DNA from: Oligoflexia bacterium
GTDB lineage: Bacteria > Bdellovibrionota_G > JANQFH01
Assembly: GCA_028277945.1 (NCBI GenBank)
Contig: JANQFH010000024.1
Span: 1 to 64,000 of the forward strand
Length of the DNA stretch: 64,000 nt
Direction of reading: 5' to 3'
How positions within the stretch are numbered: the stretch's first letter is position 1; every line of letters starts with the position of its first letter. The notes under the pieces were generated by a model, which was not told where the DNA came from, did not search any database, and was given only the letters and a program-made list of their open reading frames with translations. The translations under genes were made by a program, and so were the position numbers. Positions 12,119-20,841 of the stretch are shown here, one piece after another.

Positions 12119-12658
12119 CTACGACGTTTGTAATAGGGCAGCACGCAGATGCTCGAGGCGTCCACGCACGCTGCCATCGTAGACCCGCGAGCCGATCTGC
12201 ACTCTTATGCCACCGATCAGTTCCGGATCGACTTCTGTTTCGACTTCCAGCTTATCGCTACTGAGTTGACGAAAAGTATCTACAATACGCTGCTTGCTCT
12301 GCTCCAACAACTCTGTGGCCGAGTGGATCTGCATTAGGCGTTTGCCCTGCGCACGGTAGAGCATCTGTCGGTAGAGCTCGACAATGTCGCCAATGTGACG
12401 TAGGCGTCCATGCTGGGAGAGCAGTATAAAGAAGGCCGTCATAGGTTTGTCTAATTCCAAATGTGCTGCAACAGCTTTTAGTACCGCCTCTTTTTCTTCT
12501 GGTGCAAAAGCGGGATTGTCCACCAAAGCCAGCAGCTGCCTCTCAACATTTGCGGCTATCTGTTGTAGCTGCTCAAGGTAGCGCGCTTCATTTTGGTTCT
12601 CACGCGCCACCTCGTAGATAGCACGCACGTAGCCGATAATAGCCTTAGCCGCCTTCAA
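12119..12658 (-). CDS. atpH: F1Fo ATP synthase subunit delta
   Basis: The delta subunit connects F1 to the peripheral b/b' stalk. The 179-residue protein shows the all-helical N-terminal domain (YVRAIYEVARENQNEARYLE) and the C-terminal motif DPELIGGIRVQIGSRVYDGS that identifies the family. It overlaps the end of atpF by 14 nt and precedes atpA by 9 nt. Confidence 0.95.
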   Translation of the reverse strand: MKAAKAIIGYVRAIYEVARENQNEARYLEQLQQIAANVERQLLALVDNPAFAPEEKEAVLKAVAAHLELDKPMTAFFILLSQHGRLRHIGDIVELYRQMLYRAQGKRLMQIHSATELLEQSKQRIVDTFRQLSSDKLEVETEVDPELIGGIRVQIGSRVYDGSVRGRLEHLRAALLQTS

Positions 12659-13247
12659 CCCCGCCTACCTCTTGTAAAAACTCTTGCAATAGCCTGTCTT
12701 GATGCTTTTGGGCATCGTTACCAAGAAAAGTCGCCTTAGCTTTTTCTTCGGCCAAGCGAGCGACCTTATCGGCAAAGAGCTTGCGCAGCTCCAACTGCAT
12801 CTGTGCTTCCATATTCTCAGCACTCCGCTCTGCCGCAGCCAGCAGTTCAGCCGCATCCTTTTTTGCCGCAGCAAGAATACGAGCCCTCTCGGCTTCGGCT
12901 TGCTCTCTTGCCGCATTCAACATCTGTTCAATTTCAACACCCAATCGGTTGAGTTTGTCATCATACTCTTTGAGTAGCCTGTGAGCTTGCTCTTCTGACT
13001 TCCTGGCCTGCTCCAGTGCCTCTGCCACCTGCTGACGACGTTGGTTGAGAAAAGCCGGCAGTTGTTTTCTAGCTACGTAGAACAGCAGACCACAGATGAT
13101 GGCGAAGTTGACCACTTTAAACAGGAAGCCCCATCCTAAACCGGCATCTCCCCCATGGCCGCCGCTAGCAGCTAGAGCCATGCCAGGCAAAAAATAGAGC
13201 AGCACTGCCACGGCCATCTCAATGGCGAATCGCGCTGAGAAAGTCAT
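12645..13247 (-). CDS. atpF: F1Fo ATP synthase subunit b
   Basis: One of two peripheral-stalk subunits. A longer reading frame is open upstream, but the start at 13247 (MTFSARF) is preferred: it has AAAAGG upstream and begins with a hydrophobic leader. That leader (VLLYFLPGMALAASGG) resembles a cleavable signal, as in many deltaproteobacterial b subunits. It is followed by the membrane anchor FLFKVVNFAIICGLLFYVA and a long charged coiled coil rich in Ala, Glu and Lys. The start lies 29 nt inside the atpF' gene, so the two genes overlap. Confidence 0.92.
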   Translation of the reverse strand: MTFSARFAIEMAVAVLLYFLPGMALAASGGHGGDAGLGWGFLFKVVNFAIICGLLFYVARKQLPAFLNQRRQQVAEALEQARKSEEQAHRLLKEYDDKLNRLGVEIEQMLNAAREQAEAERARILAAAKKDAAELLAAAERSAENMEAQMQLELRKLFADKVARLAEEKAKATFLGNDAQKHQDRLLQEFLQEVGGVEGG

Positions 13248-13647
13248 CGGTAACCTTTTCCACCTTTTGGTCCAGCTCACGCACAACCTGCTGCTGCGCG
13301 TCTTGTAGATGCTTTTTCTTGGCACCAAAGCGCTGTTGCCCCTCGGCACGCGCCGCAGCGACAATCTCTTTAGCAGCCCTGCCGCCCTCGCTAGAGGCTA
13401 CCTCGAGCTTACGCCGCGCCTCTGCCTTGGCCTCCTTAATCGACTGATCGTAGCTGTCAACAAGCGCCTGGCCCCTCTCCATAAGCCTTTTGGCTTCAAG
13501 CTCTTTGGCCTCTGTCTCTTGTTTGCGAATGGCGCGAATGCGCAGCAACGGCTGAAAAACCAAGAAGTTTAGAATAAACAGCACAAAGACAAAAATAATC
13601 AGCTGCAGGGTAACTTCTGCAGCTAGATCGATAAAACTCAGCTCCAT
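13219..13647 (-). CDS. atpF': F1Fo ATP synthase subunit b'
   Basis: A second, shorter b-type stalk subunit of 142 residues. It has an N-terminal membrane helix (LQLIIFVFVLFILNFLVFQP) followed by a charged coiled coil with an AxxEG(Q) pattern. The b/b' pair encoded side by side is known from photosynthetic bacteria and from deltaproteobacteria. It is the first ATP synthase gene of the run and is 68 nt downstream of the bactofilin gene. Confidence 0.93.
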   Translation of the reverse strand: MELSFIDLAAEVTLQLIIFVFVLFILNFLVFQPLLRIRAIRKQETEAKELEAKRLMERGQALVDSYDQSIKEAKAEARRKLEVASSEGGRAAKEIVAAARAEGQQRFGAKKKHLQDAQQQVVRELDQKVEKVTDDFLSAIRH

Positions 13648-13715
13648 GTTGACTTATCTAGCCTGGATTGTTCGTGATGGCAATGTGAAGATGGTAGGGC
13701 CGGTGGCTTTCTGTT

Positions 13716-14144
13716 CTAATCCACGGCTTGGGCAACTGCTCCGGCTTGCCCTTCCTCTTTTTTATCGAGAGTGCGAACCTTATCCAGAGAAACCGTACCG
13801 CCCTTTGGGACTGAGGTCATGTTACAACTGCCCTCAAAAACCACGCCTTCATCAATAACTAGGGTTGGTGTTTTGATGTTGCCCTTGAGCACACCAGGGG
13901 CGTTGATCTCAATCCTCTCGCTCGCCTCGACGTTACCGATGACCTCACCGCTGATGATGATATGGCGTACGTGCACGTCAGCCTCTAATTTGCCACTCTC
14001 GCCAACAATAAGCGTGGCATCGGAGAAGATCTCACCTTTAAAGCTGCCATCGATACGGACGGTGCCTTCAAAGGTCAGCTTACCCTCGAAATCGCTGCCC
14101 TGATCGAGAATGGCGTTATAGCTCTCATCACTCGCAGGTGCCAT
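13716..14144 (-). CDS. Bactofilin (polymer-forming cytoskeletal protein)
   Basis: Bactofilins polymerise into filaments that act in cell shape, stalk formation or positioning of ParAB machinery. The protein of about 142 residues consists of a right-handed beta-helix with the typical ladder of short repeats: FEGKLTFEGTVRIDGSFKGE, then VRHIIISGEVIGNVEASERI and GVLKGNIKTPTLVI. Short polar tails flank the helix. ATG 14144 follows GGGGAGGT closely; an in-frame ATG at 14159 is an alternative. Its place after parAB and before atpF' matches the order in Geobacter-like genomes, although four other genes now separate it from parB. Confidence 0.9.
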   Translation of the reverse strand: MAPASDESYNAILDQGSDFEGKLTFEGTVRIDGSFKGEIFSDATLIVGESGKLEADVHVRHIIISGEVIGNVEASERIEINAPGVLKGNIKTPTLVIDEGVVFEGSCNMTSVPKGGTVSLDKVRTLDKKEEGQAGAVAQAVD

Positions 14145-14205
14145 GGTACCTCCCCTCATGTTATGAGCGCGTCCTCACGAAAGCCCGCAGAAGAGCGCCC
14201 TAACG

Positions 14206-14235
14206 ATTATAGCTATACCTCCTGGTCGGTAGCAA
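14206..14235 (-). promoter_or_regulatory. Probable sigma-70 promoter of the bactofilin-atp operon
   Basis: On the minus strand TTGCTA (14235-14230) and a perfect TATAAT (14211-14206) are separated by 18 nt. This would start transcription near 14200, about 55 nt before the bactofilin start. It lies in the 160-nt gap between the nucleotidyltransferase and the bactofilin, where a new transcription unit is expected. Assigned from consensus match only. Confidence 0.55.
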
Positions 14236-14323
14236 GCTGTCGCTATCAGGCTTGCCAGAGGCTGTCAAGAATTCTTCTAGTAAGGATTTTGGGTAGTTAG
14301 AGGTGAAAACCACGACTAACGCC

Positions 14324-14767
14324 TCAAGCCTTTTTGGCAAGAATCTCAAGATCGATAAGATCTCGAGGACGTGCCGCCGCCCTTTTGTTGAGGATCAGTT
14401 CCTCTCTGCCTATCACGGGCACTTGCTGGTCTTTCATGGCAAACGAAATATGATTCTTCCACGCCTGCTCAAAAGAAACCCCTGAAATCGATGTGAGGAT
14501 GTCGATGCGATTTGGGGCGAGGCCGATCTGAAATACCACATCCGGGCTCGATAAGTCGGCAAGGGTCAAATCCGTAAGCGGCGCACCAAACGATTTTAAG
14601 GCTTGATAGACACGGCTGGCGTTTTCTTGTGTTGGCTCTACCCAAATATCGAGATCACCCGTGGCGCGCGGTTCCGCATGGATAGAGAGTGCAAACGCGC
14701 CAACGACAAGGAACCTAGCTTCTGCCGCGGATAACGCGTGTAAAATGTCGAGGAAGTCCTGGTTCAA
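14324..14767 (-). CDS. Small nucleotidyltransferase (DUF6036/AbiEii-like)
   Basis: A 147-residue minimal nucleotidyltransferase. Residues about 19-45 show the fold pattern FLVVGAFALSIHAEPRATGDLDIWV, in which the paired acids of GDLDIWV are the expected metal ligands; later FQIGLAPNRIDILTSISG provides the third acid. The C-terminal RPRDLIDLEIL is typical of nucleotidyltransferases annotated as DUF6036 or MNT-like. Such proteins often occur with a small partner as toxin-antitoxin-like modules. Here the partner is the overlapping gene just upstream. Substrate unknown. Confidence 0.7.
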   Translation of the reverse strand: MNQDFLDILHALSAAEARFLVVGAFALSIHAEPRATGDLDIWVEPTQENASRVYQALKSFGAPLTDLTLADLSSPDVVFQIGLAPNRIDILTSISGVSFEQAWKNHISFAMKDQQVPVIGREELILNKRAAARPRDLIDLEILAKKA

Positions 14768-14921
14768 TAGCTCCTCGCTTGTAAATTTCCCAGAGCGTCT
14801 TTGACAGCTCCCAGGTCTGTATAAAACGCTCGGCAGGAGTCAGCGAAGCCCAAAATTTTACATCAAAGGTATCATCGGGCCTTCCCTGTCTGACTACCCT
14901 AGTCACAAACTTTCGTGGCAT
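14715..14921 (-). CDS. Small protein paired with the nucleotidyltransferase
   Basis: A 68-residue basic protein overlapping the start of the nucleotidyltransferase by 53 nt. It contains FWASLTPAERFIQTWELSKT and ends RVIRGRS. Short proteins with an FW-x-LSP-x-ER pattern are often encoded directly upstream of DUF6036-type nucleotidyltransferases, so this looks like the first gene of a two-gene module rather than a spurious frame. A role as antitoxin or adaptor is inference only. Confidence 0.55.
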   Translation of the reverse strand: MPRKFVTRVVRQGRPDDTFDVKFWASLTPAERFIQTWELSKTLWEIYKRGAIEPGLPRHFTRVIRGRS

Positions 14922-14994
14922 ACCCTTATTAAATCACAAAATCTTAATTATTTCAATTCGTTGATTCCAATAGCGGTTGTTACAACGGCTGCTG

Positions 14995-16296
14995 CTATTG
15001 CAACCGAAACTCGACGCGGCGGTTCATGGTGCGATCATAGGGTTGGTCTTCCTTTTGTAGCGGCCGCGCTTCGCCAAAACTGCGTACCTCTAAACGCTGC
15101 GGAGGCACCCCTAGAGAAACCAGGTGTCGCTTAACACTCTCTGCACGCTTGTGGGCAAGCTCCTCGTTGTACGCTGGCTCGCCAGTGGTATCAGCATGAC
15201 CCTCAATCACGAGTCGACGTTCAGAGTGCTGTTTGAGAAAACGGGCGATCTTTTCCAGTAGTGGAAAGCTGTCTGGAAAGATCAGCCACTGACCCGATTC
15301 AAAGTGGATGGAAAGCGCTGCAATCTCCTCTGCTGTGACACGGGCTTGCTGCTCAGCCAAAGCTTCACGTAAGCTTGCTTTAATGCTTGCAGCATCGACG
15401 CTTGCCACGGCTTGTGGCGCACGCGCCTGCGGGGTGAACTCAAAGCCAAAGAAGAGACGCCACGATGTCGTGCCAAATCCTTGATTGAGTCCAGCTGAGC
15501 CACCAACAATAGCACGCCACTGCGGTGAGACGATGCGGCGTACGAAGGGGGCTATCTCAATGGGTGTGGTGGCCTCATTGGCAAAGGGATCGCTAGCAGC
15601 GGTGAGCAGAAAAAACTCCGTGCCGACCTGCCAGTGGGGATCCAAACTCAGCTTGAACCCGTAGTGCAACGATAGCTGATCGTCCACGCGAAGTGCCCCG
15701 AGAGTCGCGGCCCTGGAGCGGATCAACAAACCAAAGTTGAGGCTGTGAAAAAACCTTCCCAGCTCTTGATCCACTACAAACCGACCGCCCACAGCAAAGG
15801 TGTCATCGCCAAGCAAATCAGCATCGTCTCCTGAGGGAATGTTTACCTCAGGGGCAACAGCAAACCCAAAAGTGCCGTGCTTCAGCAGGTGCGCCTTAAG
15901 ATAGAGCCGTATATCGTTAAAGCCACTGTCCCCTGCCAACTGGGCAAAGGTGGAATCCAACTCCTCACTCACGGTAAAGGGCAGATCCACACCAACGTCT
16001 AAAAAGTCAAAGAGCCCTAAGCCAAACACCAGATCAAAGGTTAGTAAATGATCGACAACCGTCGACTCGCCTGAGGTGGTGAGGAACTGCAACGGCTTTT
16101 CTGCAAAGTTACTGTAGACGCTAAGCAAAAACTGGTTGGTAGGCAGTGTCGTCGAGGTTTGGGTTAAGGTGAAACCAGCTTTTGTTGGCAGCGGTCGAAA
16201 GAGCTGAACATTGGGGCCAGCCGCATAAATGCTGGCCGAACCGCACAAAAAACAGCTAGCCGCTAAGAGAGCGCTTTGCAGAATGCGTTTAGGCAT
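14995..16296 (-). CDS. OmpA-family outer-membrane/peptidoglycan-associated protein
   Basis: A 433-residue exported protein. It has a signal peptide (LQSALLAASCFLCGSASIYA), then a region of alternating residues with a predicted outer-membrane beta-barrel character (residues about 30-280). A short linker precedes a C-terminal OmpA-like peptidoglycan-binding domain (about 320-433) with the motifs VIEGHADTTGEPAYNEELAH and RRVEF. The OmpA domain would tether the outer membrane to the wall. It lies 18 nt after the giant repeat protein and is probably co-transcribed with it, suggesting the two work together at the cell surface. Confidence 0.85.
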   Translation of the reverse strand: MPKRILQSALLAASCFLCGSASIYAAGPNVQLFRPLPTKAGFTLTQTSTTLPTNQFLLSVYSNFAEKPLQFLTTSGESTVVDHLLTFDLVFGLGLFDFLDVGVDLPFTVSEELDSTFAQLAGDSGFNDIRLYLKAHLLKHGTFGFAVAPEVNIPSGDDADLLGDDTFAVGGRFVVDQELGRFFHSLNFGLLIRSRAATLGALRVDDQLSLHYGFKLSLDPHWQVGTEFFLLTAASDPFANEATTPIEIAPFVRRIVSPQWRAIVGGSAGLNQGFGTTSWRLFFGFEFTPQARAPQAVASVDAASIKASLREALAEQQARVTAEEIAALSIHFESGQWLIFPDSFPLLEKIARFLKQHSERRLVIEGHADTTGEPAYNEELAHKRAESVKRHLVSLGVPPQRLEVRSFGEARPLQKEDQPYDRTMNRRVEFRLQ

Positions 16297-16314
16297 ACTG
16301 AAGGTAAGGTGATT

Positions 16315-19300
16315 TTAACCCAACCGCCTGCGGCTTAAAAGCAGCAATCCTAAAGAGCAGAGGCTGATAAGAAAAAGCTCGGTAGCTGCATGAGCGTCTC
16401 TGGTGGATACAACACCACAGCCACCACCCACAGGTTGGGCACCACTCAAGGCTACATCCAGTCCTGAGGAGGGTGCTGCAGGTGGTGCGGCAATCAGGTC
16501 ACCCTCTGGGTCGCTATCCAGCACGCCATCGTTATTGCTATCCAAATCCTGAAAGTCGGGGATGCCGTCACCATCGCGATCCATCGGCGGTGTGGCTAAA
16601 TCACTATCACCGGCTTCAAAGGCATCGCTAATGCCATCGCCATCGCTGTCTAAGTCACGAAAGTCGGGAACGGTATTGCCATCGGTATCCACCGGGGGTG
16701 TGGTTAAGTTACCATCTCCTGCTTCATCACGGTCGGCAATGGTGTCACCGTCGCTGTCCAGATCCAACGCATCGATAATGCCATCAAAGTCGACATCGGG
16801 CGCACTGACTTCATTAGCCTCATCGCCATCGGCAATGGTGTCGCCATCGCTATCGCTGCTGTTGGGGTTGGTGCCGAGCAACACCTCGCGGGCGTTGGTT
16901 AGACCGTCACCATCCTGATCGCCATCCGGTCCATCGCTATCATTCATATCAATGTAGTTGGCAATCCCATCGCCATCGTCGTCGCTCGTGCCTTCCGCAC
17001 TGTCGAGCTTGCCATCGTCGTCGCTATCAAAGTCACGGTAGTTGGCTGTGCCATCACCGTCGCTATCCACGGGCGCAGTGGCAATGTCGCTATCACCCGC
17101 CTCCACGGCATCAGCTATGCCATCGTCATCGCTATCACTGTCCAGCGCATCGATGTCAGCGTCGCCATCGCTGTTCAGTGGGTTGGCGGGATCACTACCC
17201 ACCTCGGTGCCGTCATCAATGTTGTCACTGTCACTGTCTGGATCGGTTGGATCGAGCCCGAGAAGGGTCTCCTGCGCGTTGCTAAGACCATCGCCATCGT
17301 CGTCGTCGCAGGCGACATTAAAGTTCACGGTGTCACTGGCAACATAGCCGTTGTCAAAACCACCTGCCGTAGAGCCAGCACGAACGGTTACGCTCCAACT
17401 GCCCACAGAACCGGTGAGCGGAATGGTCAGCACGTTGGTGTTGCTGTAGGTGGCATCGTTGGCCACGCTGTCGCCATGGCTACCATCATCGTAGAGCGCC
17501 ACGGTTGCTACCAACACTGCGTTGTTATCCAACACTTCCGCTTCCATAGTATCGCCACTGCCATCATCAAGGAACTGGCCGACATCGGAGTTCGCTGTCA
17601 GTGACAAAGTGTCGTTGCACATCACCGATGTCGGCGGCGTTATGTTGACGCCAAAGCCCTCTTCACTGCCGAGAGTGGCGCCCACCTGAAGGATTTCAGA
17701 GGCTGCGGCATTGGGCGGATGGGGAAAGGCAAATGGCCGCGAGGCCTGCACACCCCAAAGGTTGGTCTCGTCATTCGTGGCTTGATCTTCATAGTAGGCG
17801 TAAATGGGCTCGGTGGCAGCAACACGAAAACCCTTGGCTGCCACATTAAAAGGACCATTAAATAACAGCTTGCCAGGTGTGGTGCCAGGACAGCTGCCAC
17901 TGGCTACTTGAGTCGCGCTGTTCTCATCGATGATCTCGACAAAGGTGTTGGCAAATGGGCAGACCACCGCAATGTACTGCGCGCTGGTGGGCACAAAGTA
18001 CTCGTTGCCAAGCGCATCAAGGGGGAGAAAGGTGGTGGACTCGCCCCCATCACTGTCTGCCTGCTGGATCGCACCTATGGGTTGGTCAGCACTCATCAAC
18101 ACACCCTCGCCACTGCCCTGCGAGCCGCAACCGGTAAAGACAGTAACGCGATCGTTAAAACCGCCACTAAAGCCGCTACTGCCGCCCAAGGAGTCAAAGA
18201 CGGTGGCGTTGCTGCCATTGGTACCAAAGCCAAGATAGGTCTGGGTGGAGCAGACACCATAGAGCTCTTCACTAGAGGGATAGGGGGCAAAGGCATCTTG
18301 GCCGTTGGTGGTCTCATGAAAGAGAAGTACGGGCAGATCAGATTCAATCACCGCAGCATCGCTGCTTGGATCGGCAGAGGTTGTCGAGGCTTGCGTGTTT
18401 TGCGCCACTGCTGCAAGGGTGAAAGCGGGACTGCTCTTACTAAAGAAAATTCTCACATCGGTCGTCCCAAAGGGTGAGTAGACACTCCAACGGCTGGTGC
18501 TTCGAGTTGTGGGCGCAATAAACTGCGTGGCAGCGTGGCTCAATGGCACCAGCGCATCACTCCCATTGATAAGACCACGGCCAAAGAAGGGTTTGGTTGC
18601 ACTCAAGAAGGAGTCGGGTTGCACGTTGCTGAAGATCTGAACCTCTCCTTGATCCAGAGTGACTGGAGCACCACCGTCTAAGCTAATCTGGTTGCCATCG
18701 GCAAAACTGATCAGAGCAACATCTTGGTTAGCCATGCGCTCACTAACCACAAACATGAGATCTTGCTGACTACTGTAGCTAAAGGTAGCTATGGCATCGC
18801 TCATGTCTAGAGCAGCTGGGTTGTTGTAATAGAGATAGATGGTCGAGCTCGTGGCTGCGGCAATCGAATCAACCTGAACCCAGATCTGTGCTTGCTGATT
18901 TACGGTGTCCAAAACAGCAACCCAAAAGGGCAGCTCGGTTTGATCGTCGCTAGCAACAGCACGAATGTCTTTGCCGGTGGCATCGACGTTGGCCCAAAAG
19001 TCGGTAAACGAGCTGTCTAGTTCAATAAGCAGCGGATACTCACTTAAGCTGCTGCCACTGCCGCTGTTATCTATGGTAATAGGAATCTTGCCGCCCCAAT
19101 CCAGATCAAACCAGCTGACGCTGCTGCCAAGCGAGCTCTTGCTGCCGTTCTCTACAATGTCGAAGTAAACGTAGTAAGTAATGGGTGAGGAATCTTCTAG
19201 GTGAAAGGCGAGATCACCACGGCCGTTGTCCGCAGGATCTGCGGCACCGCTAAAAGACGTATCATCAAAACTCTGTTGCGCTAGCAAGCTGCCATCAGCT

Positions 19301-19578
19301 TTGAAGACTCTCACAGATTCTTCATCAAAGTCGCCGGACACACCAAGCGCGGTTAGCTGTGTGTTGAAGTCGATAGCCATGTTGACCAAGGAGCCTGAGC
19401 CGCCAGAGTTGATGGTCACAGGAATGCGGTAGTGCCAATCGTCCCCAGTACTCACGCCATCAGGATCCGCCCAAGGCGGTGAGGTAAGGTCTGAGCGCGA
19501 ATCGTGCGCTAGCAAGACCAGGCTTAAAATAATGATGATGTAGGCGGGGAAGACTTTCATGACATTTCTTGCTCTCAT
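16315..19578 (-). CDS. Giant exported surface protein: DUF2341-like domains, DxDxDG calcium repeats, C-terminal sorting tail
   Basis: About 1,087 residues from ATG 19578, chosen for its GGAGGCTC ribosome-binding site. After a signal peptide (YIIIILSLVLLAHDSRS) there are two regions resembling DUF2341 (DWHYRIPVTINSGGSG and WGGKIPITIDNSGSG), then a central beta-rich region. Roughly 300 residues follow of thrombospondin type 3-like repeats rich in DSDGD motifs, which bind calcium. The extreme C-terminus has GGGCG, a hydrophobic helix (FLISLCSLGLLLL) and SRRRLG. This is the layout of MYXO-CTERM and related sorting signals processed at the cell envelope. Function is probably surface attachment or structure; ligand unknown. 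Confidence 0.8.
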   Translation of the reverse strand: MRARNVMKVFPAYIIIILSLVLLAHDSRSDLTSPPWADPDGVSTGDDWHYRIPVTINSGGSGSLVNMAIDFNTQLTALGVSGDFDEESVRVFKADGSLLAQQSFDDTSFSGAADPADNGRGDLAFHLEDSSPITYYVYFDIVENGSKSSLGSSVSWFDLDWGGKIPITIDNSGSGSSLSEYPLLIELDSSFTDFWANVDATGKDIRAVASDDQTELPFWVAVLDTVNQQAQIWVQVDSIAAATSSTIYLYYNNPAALDMSDAIATFSYSSQQDLMFVVSERMANQDVALISFADGNQISLDGGAPVTLDQGEVQIFSNVQPDSFLSATKPFFGRGLINGSDALVPLSHAATQFIAPTTRSTSRWSVYSPFGTTDVRIFFSKSSPAFTLAAVAQNTQASTTSADPSSDAAVIESDLPVLLFHETTNGQDAFAPYPSSEELYGVCSTQTYLGFGTNGSNATVFDSLGGSSGFSGGFNDRVTVFTGCGSQGSGEGVLMSADQPIGAIQQADSDGGESTTFLPLDALGNEYFVPTSAQYIAVVCPFANTFVEIIDENSATQVASGSCPGTTPGKLLFNGPFNVAAKGFRVAATEPIYAYYEDQATNDETNLWGVQASRPFAFPHPPNAAASEILQVGATLGSEEGFGVNITPPTSVMCNDTLSLTANSDVGQFLDDGSGDTMEAEVLDNNAVLVATVALYDDGSHGDSVANDATYSNTNVLTIPLTGSVGSWSVTVRAGSTAGGFDNGYVASDTVNFNVACDDDDGDGLSNAQETLLGLDPTDPDSDSDNIDDGTEVGSDPANPLNSDGDADIDALDSDSDDDGIADAVEAGDSDIATAPVDSDGDGTANYRDFDSDDDGKLDSAEGTSDDDGDGIANYIDMNDSDGPDGDQDGDGLTNAREVLLGTNPNSSDSDGDTIADGDEANEVSAPDVDFDGIIDALDLDSDGDTIADRDEAGDGNLTTPPVDTDGNTVPDFRDLDSDGDGISDAFEAGDSDLATPPMDRDGDGIPDFQDLDSNNDGVLDSDPEGDLIAAPPAAPSSGLDVALSGAQPVGGGCGVVSTRDAHAATELFLISLCSLGLLLLSRRRLG

Positions 19579-19915
19579 AACCACAGAGCCTCCTATTTTT
19601 TCTTCCCTCAGACCCGACAATAGTGCGAAACTCATACCAATGCTTTAATTATTTGATTCTTATAGAGAAAGAGCTCTTATTGAGATGCCGCCCAAGGGTC
19701 AACTTGAGCTGCATTACCTTTCTTCACCATAACCTATTGAAAAACTTGATAAATTAGATAGAGGGGAACTCGCTAACCTTAAAAAAAGTTACTATAAAAT
19801 TCAGAATATTATCAGATGGTTATAACAGATAAAAAGGTACTCAGGGAACTTTAGATACTCTATCACATTTGGTCTACAGAGACAAACGTTTTGGCTATCG
19901 TGGACCTCCGTCCCC
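19579..19915 (-). other. Intergenic A+T-rich region between parB and the giant surface protein
   Basis: No credible gene is seen here. The stretch is clearly richer in A+T than its surroundings. On the minus strand TTGACC at about 19699 followed 17 nt later by TAAGAG is a weak promoter candidate for the surface protein-OmpA operon; the GGAGG site at about 19591 belongs to that gene. No parS-like sequence or clear terminator was recognised. Confidence 0.4.
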
Positions 19916-20824
19916 TTAATCCACGCCCATGAGCTCTAGGATGCGGGCGAGCTCTTCTAAGGAGTAGAAGTGGACCTCGATCTTGCCGCGTCCCTGCCTC
20001 TCATGCACTGCGGTCTTGGTAGCAAAGCGACGCCGCAGGCGATCGCGCAGATGGGAAAGATGTGGATTGTCGCCTATTGGACTCGCAGCTCTTTTCTTGG
20101 ACTGGCTCGGTTTAGCACCGGCAGCACTACTGGACACTGTCTTCGCCTCTACCGCACGCGCTGAGAGCTGGTTGCCAACAATCTGCTCGGCCATGGCAAT
20201 CATCTTGGCGGCGTCGTTGAGTCCCAACAGCGGCCGCGCTTGACCAGCACTCAGACGACCGTCAATCAGGTAACCCTGTAGCTGTTTCGGCAACTTTAAT
20301 AGACGGAGGGCATTGGCCACGGTGGAACGATGTTTGCCAACACGGGTAGCCACCTCCTCCTGGGTGAGATCAAACCGCTGCATGAGATCTTGATAGGCTT
20401 GCGCCTCTTCAATGGGGTTGAGGTCCTCTCGCTGCAGGTTTTCTATAAGCGCCAGCTCTAGCCTCTCCTCGGCATGGCTTGGGCGTACGACCACGGGAAC
20501 CTGTTTGAGTCCGGCCAAGCGTGCGGCACGCAAACGGCGCTCGCCGGCAATGAGTTCGTAGCCCTTGTTCGCTCCCACCTGCACCAGTAGCGGCTGCAAG
20601 ATGCCTTTGCGCCTAATCGAGCTTGCCAACTCTTTCATGCTCGCTGTATCGAACTGCTTGCGCGGCTGCTCTTGATTGACGCCAATCTGATCAACGGCTA
20701 CCAACCGAGTTTGCAGGCCTTGATCGCTGTCTACGGATTTGAGGGCTGGTGTGGGCAACAGCGAGGCAAAGCCACGCCCAAGCACCCGTCTCTGTTTAGA
20801 AGAACGCTTCTCTGGTTGATCCAT
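19916..20824 (-). CDS. parB: Chromosome partitioning protein ParB
   Basis: ParB binds parS, spreads along DNA as a CTP-dependent clamp and drives origin segregation with ParA. The 302-residue protein shows the CTP-binding/ParB N-terminal domain ([10 protein letters not shown], then [17 protein letters not shown] with the GERRxRA box). A central HTH follows ([20 protein letters not shown]), and the C-terminal dimerisation region ends at LMGVD. An Ala/Ser/Lys-rich linker precedes that domain. It is 17 nt downstream of parA. No parS site was found beside it; candidate sites lie at about 60.7-61.0 kb. Confidence 0.95.
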   Translation of the reverse strand: MDQPEKRSSKQRRVLGRGFASLLPTPALKSVDSDQGLQTRLVAVDQIGVNQEQPRKQFDTASMKELASSIRRKGILQPLLVQVGANKGYELIAGERRLRAARLAGLKQVPVVVRPSHAEERLELALIENLQREDLNPIEEAQAYQDLMQRFDLTQEEVATRVGKHRSTVANALRLLKLPKQLQGYLIDGRLSAGQARPLLGLNDAAKMIAMAEQIVGNQLSARAVEAKTVSSSAAGAKPSQSKKRAASPIGDNPHLSHLRDRLRRRFATKTAVHERQGRGKIEVHFYSLEELARILELMGVD

Positions 20825-20841
20825 ACTTCACTCCCTAAACT

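Noticed and set aside
14971-15003. Hairpin overlapping the OmpA stop codon as a terminator
   Set aside because: The stem is imperfect with an asymmetric bulge and no T-run follows on the minus strand.
16500-17320. Repeated CCATCGCC-type sequences that might suggest a direct-repeat or CRISPR-like array
   Set aside because: They are the coding triplets of the calcium-binding DSDGD repeats, spaced irregularly and without conserved spacers.
16562-18477. Several long plus-strand reading frames rich in Ser, Pro and Leu
   Set aside because: They are shadows of the DxDxDG and Ser/Thr-rich repeats of the giant surface protein on the minus strand; none has a ribosome-binding site or a recognisable fold.
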